This document shows positions 61,762-64,000 of a stretch of 64,000 nt of DNA, in pieces; position 1 is the first letter of the stretch; every line of letters starts with the position of its first letter. The notes under the pieces are model-generated. The model did not search any database, had not been told where the DNA came from, and saw only the letters and a program-made list of their open reading frames with translations. Where the stretch lies: contig NZ_JQLO01000001.1 in NCBI RefSeq assembly GCF_000744255.1, positions 186,001 to 250,000 on the forward strand, in the 5' to 3' direction. This DNA is from Carnobacterium divergens DSM 20623. Its GTDB lineage: Bacteria > Bacillota > Bacilli > Lactobacillales > Carnobacteriaceae. A program made the position numbers and the translations under genes.

Positions 61762-62526
61762 GTGTGTTCTGCAACTACGGATACCGAAATTATAAAGGGG
61801 ATTCAAAATCAACAATATCAAGTTTATTTTCAACCTAAAGTGAGTCGTAACCAATTAGAAACAGTGGGTGTTGAAGCATTAATTAGGTTAAAGATAGGAA
61901 ATCGTATTTTAACACCAAATCTTTTTTTCTCATTTCTAACAGCAAAAGATAGCCGTAATTTACAAAATTACTTGATTCAAGAAATCGTGATGTTGTTAAA
62001 TACAAATCCTTTTTTTAAGAAACGAACAATTGCTGTTAATATTCCCTCTAGTGATGTGACAGATGATACTTATATAGAAAAACTTTGCCATTATTTGCAA
62101 GCTAATCTAAATGCGCCAGAACGCTTGGAGTTTGAGATTGTTGAACGACCAGAGATACAGGATTTGGAACGAGCTAATCAAAATTTAGTTCAATTAAAAG
62201 CATTAGGAATAAAAATTAGTTTAGACGATTTTGGACAAGGCTCATGTTCTTTGCAATATTTACACTCATTACCCGTTGATTGCTTAAAAATAGATCAAGC
62301 TTTCATTCGCTCAACCGAACTAAAAGCAATGAAAATTATCGAATCGACGATTAAATTGGCTCATAGTTTGAATTTATCAGTGGTAGCAGAAGGTATAGAA
62401 ACGCTAACTCAATTAAAACAAGTTCATGAACTAGGCTGTGATGTATTTCAAGGATATCTATTTGATTGCCCACTAAGTCTTTGTGAGCTAACAACTAAAA
62501 ACAGAAAAAACGCAAGGCTCTTTTAA
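61762..62526 (+). CDS. Stand-alone EAL-domain cyclic-di-GMP phosphodiesterase
   Basis: A 254-residue protein that is almost entirely an EAL domain. Catalytic motifs are kept: VEALIRL (EAL), the Asn in AVNIPSSD, Glu in EFEIVER, the DDF motif in ISLDDFGQGSCS, Lys in LKIDQAFI, Glu in VVAEGIET, and GCDVFQGYLF. It should hydrolyse c-di-GMP. No GGDEF, sensor or membrane domain is fused, and none is nearby. GAGGA directly adjoins the ATG at 61756, so the GTG at 61762 is the likelier start. The 3' end overlaps a bidirectional terminator. Confidence 0.87.
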   Translation: MCSATTDTEIIKGIQNQQYQVYFQPKVSRNQLETVGVEALIRLKIGNRILTPNLFFSFLTAKDSRNLQNYLIQEIVMLLNTNPFFKKRTIAVNIPSSDVTDDTYIEKLCHYLQANLNAPERLEFEIVERPEIQDLERANQNLVQLKALGIKISLDDFGQGSCSLQYLHSLPVDCLKIDQAFIRSTELKAMKIIESTIKLAHSLNLSVVAEGIETLTQLKQVHELGCDVFQGYLFDCPLSLCELTTKNRKNARLF

Positions 62527-62547
62527 AAGAGCCTTGCGTTTTTTTAA
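62505..62547. terminator. Bidirectional terminator
   Basis: A perfect palindrome with arms AAAACGCAAGGCTCTTTT and complement plus T-run, overlapping the 3' end of the EAL gene and serving the convergent ABC permease gene. Confidence 0.92.
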
Positions 62548-63633
62548 TTAAAAGCTTCTTTTTTTTAAAGCTTCTTTCTTGAATAGAAGGAACCAAGAAA
62601 GGCTGCCACAAAAAGCGACACCAAATCCAAAGGACAGTAAATGATTAAGCCAGAAGAAGCGAGTAAGCTGAAGATTATAAAAATCAGCATAGAGCCAGTT
62701 GCTTACTAGCATAAAAGGGACATAAAGACTGACAATCAGAATAAGAGGCTTATTTAATGTTGAAAATAAAATAAATTTACCGTTATTTTCTAACGAGAGT
62801 TTTTTATAATAATGAGAAGATAACGCCACTAATAATCCAGTTGCCACACTATAAACTAAATAATACCAAATTGGAGGATGTTCCCCTTGAATTCCTGGAG
62901 CTTTAAACAAACTAAAAACCCATGAATTACTTGCTATCCTAGAAATCGAACCATGTTGGTAATAATTCCATTTATCAAAAAGGGTGCGAAAGGTATTCAT
63001 AAAAAAGCCAATACTAATTGAAAATCCAATGCTAACAAAAATTAGAAAGAATACATCCCCGATGATGATAGCAAAAAACATCATCATGGAAAAAATTAAA
63101 CTATAAAATAATAAGCTTAATAATTGATTAGGTAAAAGTTCAAAAAATGTTGCATTGAAAAATTCGTTCGGAATTCTCATGTAAAGTAATCCGATAAAAA
63201 TTATTTTTCCAATGATTAAGCTGCCAAGAAGGGTACTAAAACCAAAAATCATTTTTGTTGAAAAAATCATTTTTTTCGAAAAACGACTAGCAAATAAAAA
63301 TTGATCGAAATCTGAAAATTTATCTAAAAAGAATAAACCAAAACTTAATAGTGCAATAGCAATCCATAAAATATGGGAGGGTTCATTAATAAAAGTAGTA
63401 AAAATTTTATTTGAAGATTGCCCCGGCGTATAAAATAAGGAAAAATCATAATCTTTTATCGTTTCCGTGCCTTCAGATAATTTGATTTGTTCAATTGTTG
63501 ATTGATAATTCTCGTTCCAGCTATTCACCTGATTAAGACCATTATATAAGTAAATTCCAACTACTGTTACAAAAAATAAACTCAATAATTTCCAATGGTG
63601 TTTCCAAAGTAAGCTATTCAAATCTTTATTCAT
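62548..63633 (-). CDS. ABC transporter membrane (ABC-2 type) protein
   Basis: A 361-residue polytopic protein with about seven hydrophobic segments: a first helix (about 16-30), an extracellular loop of about 60 residues (LNQVNSWNENYQSTIEQIK), then six helices, for example SHILWIAIALLSFGLFFLDKFSDF and FAIIIGDVFFLIFVSIGFSISIGFF. It resembles permeases partnered with DrrA/BcrA-type ATPases. The ATG follows AGGAGG by 7 bases. It starts 12 bases after the stop of an ABC ATPase gene, so together they form an exporter. Substrate unknown. Confidence 0.75.
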   Translation of the reverse strand: MNKDLNSLLWKHHWKLLSLFFVTVVGIYLYNGLNQVNSWNENYQSTIEQIKLSEGTETIKDYDFSLFYTPGQSSNKIFTTFINEPSHILWIAIALLSFGLFFLDKFSDFDQFLFASRFSKKMIFSTKMIFGFSTLLGSLIIGKIIFIGLLYMRIPNEFFNATFFELLPNQLLSLLFYSLIFSMMMFFAIIIGDVFFLIFVSIGFSISIGFFMNTFRTLFDKWNYYQHGSISRIASNSWVFSLFKAPGIQGEHPPIWYYLVYSVATGLLVALSSHYYKKLSLENNGKFILFSTLNKPLILIVSLYVPFMLVSNWLYADFYNLQLTRFFWLNHLLSFGFGVAFCGSLSWFLLFKKEALKKRSF

Positions 63634-63645
63634 CACTCGTTCCTC

Positions 63646-64000
63646 CTAATTCATCATTTGGTAATCTGCATCTTTGGTGGATTGACTACGAATAATATCT
63701 TCAATAGAAACAGGTAGTCTATCAAATAATACAGGTTTCGTTTCTTTAATTTCATTTTCTAATTCTTGAGGCAATTCTTCAAATAAGTAAGTCAAAACAC
63801 GCCCCTCAACAGATAAAAGAGTAGCATTATCTTTTATAACAGAGGGAATGTCTTTTGTGACAAAAACAAATTGGACTTTAATAGCCGTTGAACGTAAGTG
63901 TTCTAAATAGAAATCTTTTGTTAAAGTTCCTTCTTTTAAAACTAAAATTCGGTCAGCAATGGTTTCCAGTTCTTGAAGTTGATGAGAGGCAATTAGAATA
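63646..64000 (-). CDS. ABC transporter ATP-binding protein, C-terminal part
   Basis: The minus-strand frame is open from the window edge to a TAG at 63646-63648, giving about 117 residues. It begins ILIASHQLQELETIADRILVLKEG, where His is the H-loop switch after Walker B, and continues with a C-terminal accessory region. The N-terminal Walker A and signature lie outside the window. It is the upstream gene of the ABC-2 permease operon, with GGAGG between the two. Confidence 0.85.
   Translation of the reverse strand, partial: ILIASHQLQELETIADRILVLKEGTLTKDFYLEHLRSTAIKVQFVFVTKDIPSVIKDNATLLSVEGRVLTYLFEELPQELENEIKETKPVLFDRLPVSIEDIIRSQSTKDADYQMMN

Noticed and set aside
1-64000. CRISPR array, prophage, insertion sequence or bacteriocin cluster
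   Set aside because: No spaced direct repeats, transposase, phage structural gene or double-glycine leader peptide was seen on either strand.

Overview
The window is low-GC DNA from a Gram-positive bacterium of the Lactobacillales. It has strong AGGAGG-type ribosome binding sites, dense gene packing and short rho-independent terminators. WxL-domain surface proteins with their DUF916/DUF3324 partners, an FPQTG sortase-anchored protein, Rgg-, Mga- and PlcR-like regulators and a mevalonate pathway all point to the Carnobacterium/Enterococcus group. Carnobacterium is my best guess. No prophage, insertion sequence, CRISPR array or rRNA operon was seen.

Layout. 1-8 kb: the end of a WxL-interacting protein, a glutathione reductase, a striking cluster of DnaA-box-like 9-mers in the gap before a MarR operon, a cardiolipin synthase, a methyltransferase and small genes. 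8-14 kb: a LacI-type regulator and a nucleoside salvage operon (pyrimidine-nucleoside phosphorylase, NCS2 purine permease, phosphopentomutase, purine-nucleoside phosphorylase). 14-23 kb: a leucine-rich-repeat FPQTG surface protein, a DUF308 membrane protein, a divergent Mga-like regulator and WxL cluster 1 (large WxL, small WxL, WxL-interacting protein). 23-31 kb: a TcyP-type cystine symporter with a long leader, a secreted GH18 endoglycosidase behind a cre site, a MacB/YknXYZ-like ABC export operon, a frameshifted acetyltransferase, a phosphoesterase and a Na+/H+ antiporter. 31-38 kb: tex-sprT, an autoregulated MarR/MFS drug-efflux pair, tRNA-Leu(GAG), a lipoprotein hydrolase and a NUDIX protein.

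38-45 kb: WxL cluster 2 has the same gene order as cluster 1, followed by a pectate-lyase-3-like beta-helix protein with no signal peptide. 45-51 kb: a T-box (specifier probably UAC, Tyr) controlling an NhaC-family transporter, a lone ferrochelatase, a roughly 200-nt non-coding RNA candidate with its own promoter and terminator, an ArsR-controlled monooxygenase/nitroreductase pair and YkkCD-like guanidinium exporters. 51-58 kb: an Rgg-type regulator, then the upper mevalonate genes (mvaS divergent from thiolase-mvaA, the last two separate rather than fused as in enterococcal MvaE), then a PlcR/TprA-like HTH-TPR regulator. The latter is divergent from a 23-codon ORF that has a strong RBS, an operator-like inverted repeat upstream and its own terminator. 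This is the best candidate for an undescribed peptide-signalling pair. 58-64 kb: a 1.1-kb AT-rich gap, a 6-phospho-beta-glucosidase, two small membrane proteins, a stand-alone EAL phosphodiesterase and the end of an ABC transporter operon.

The gene content suggests a bacterium equipped for surface attachment and glycan foraging (WxL, LRR, GH18, pectate-lyase-like, GH1), nucleoside scavenging and environmental sensing through several regulator families. All assignments come from reading the sequence and recalling family motifs; no database search was run.
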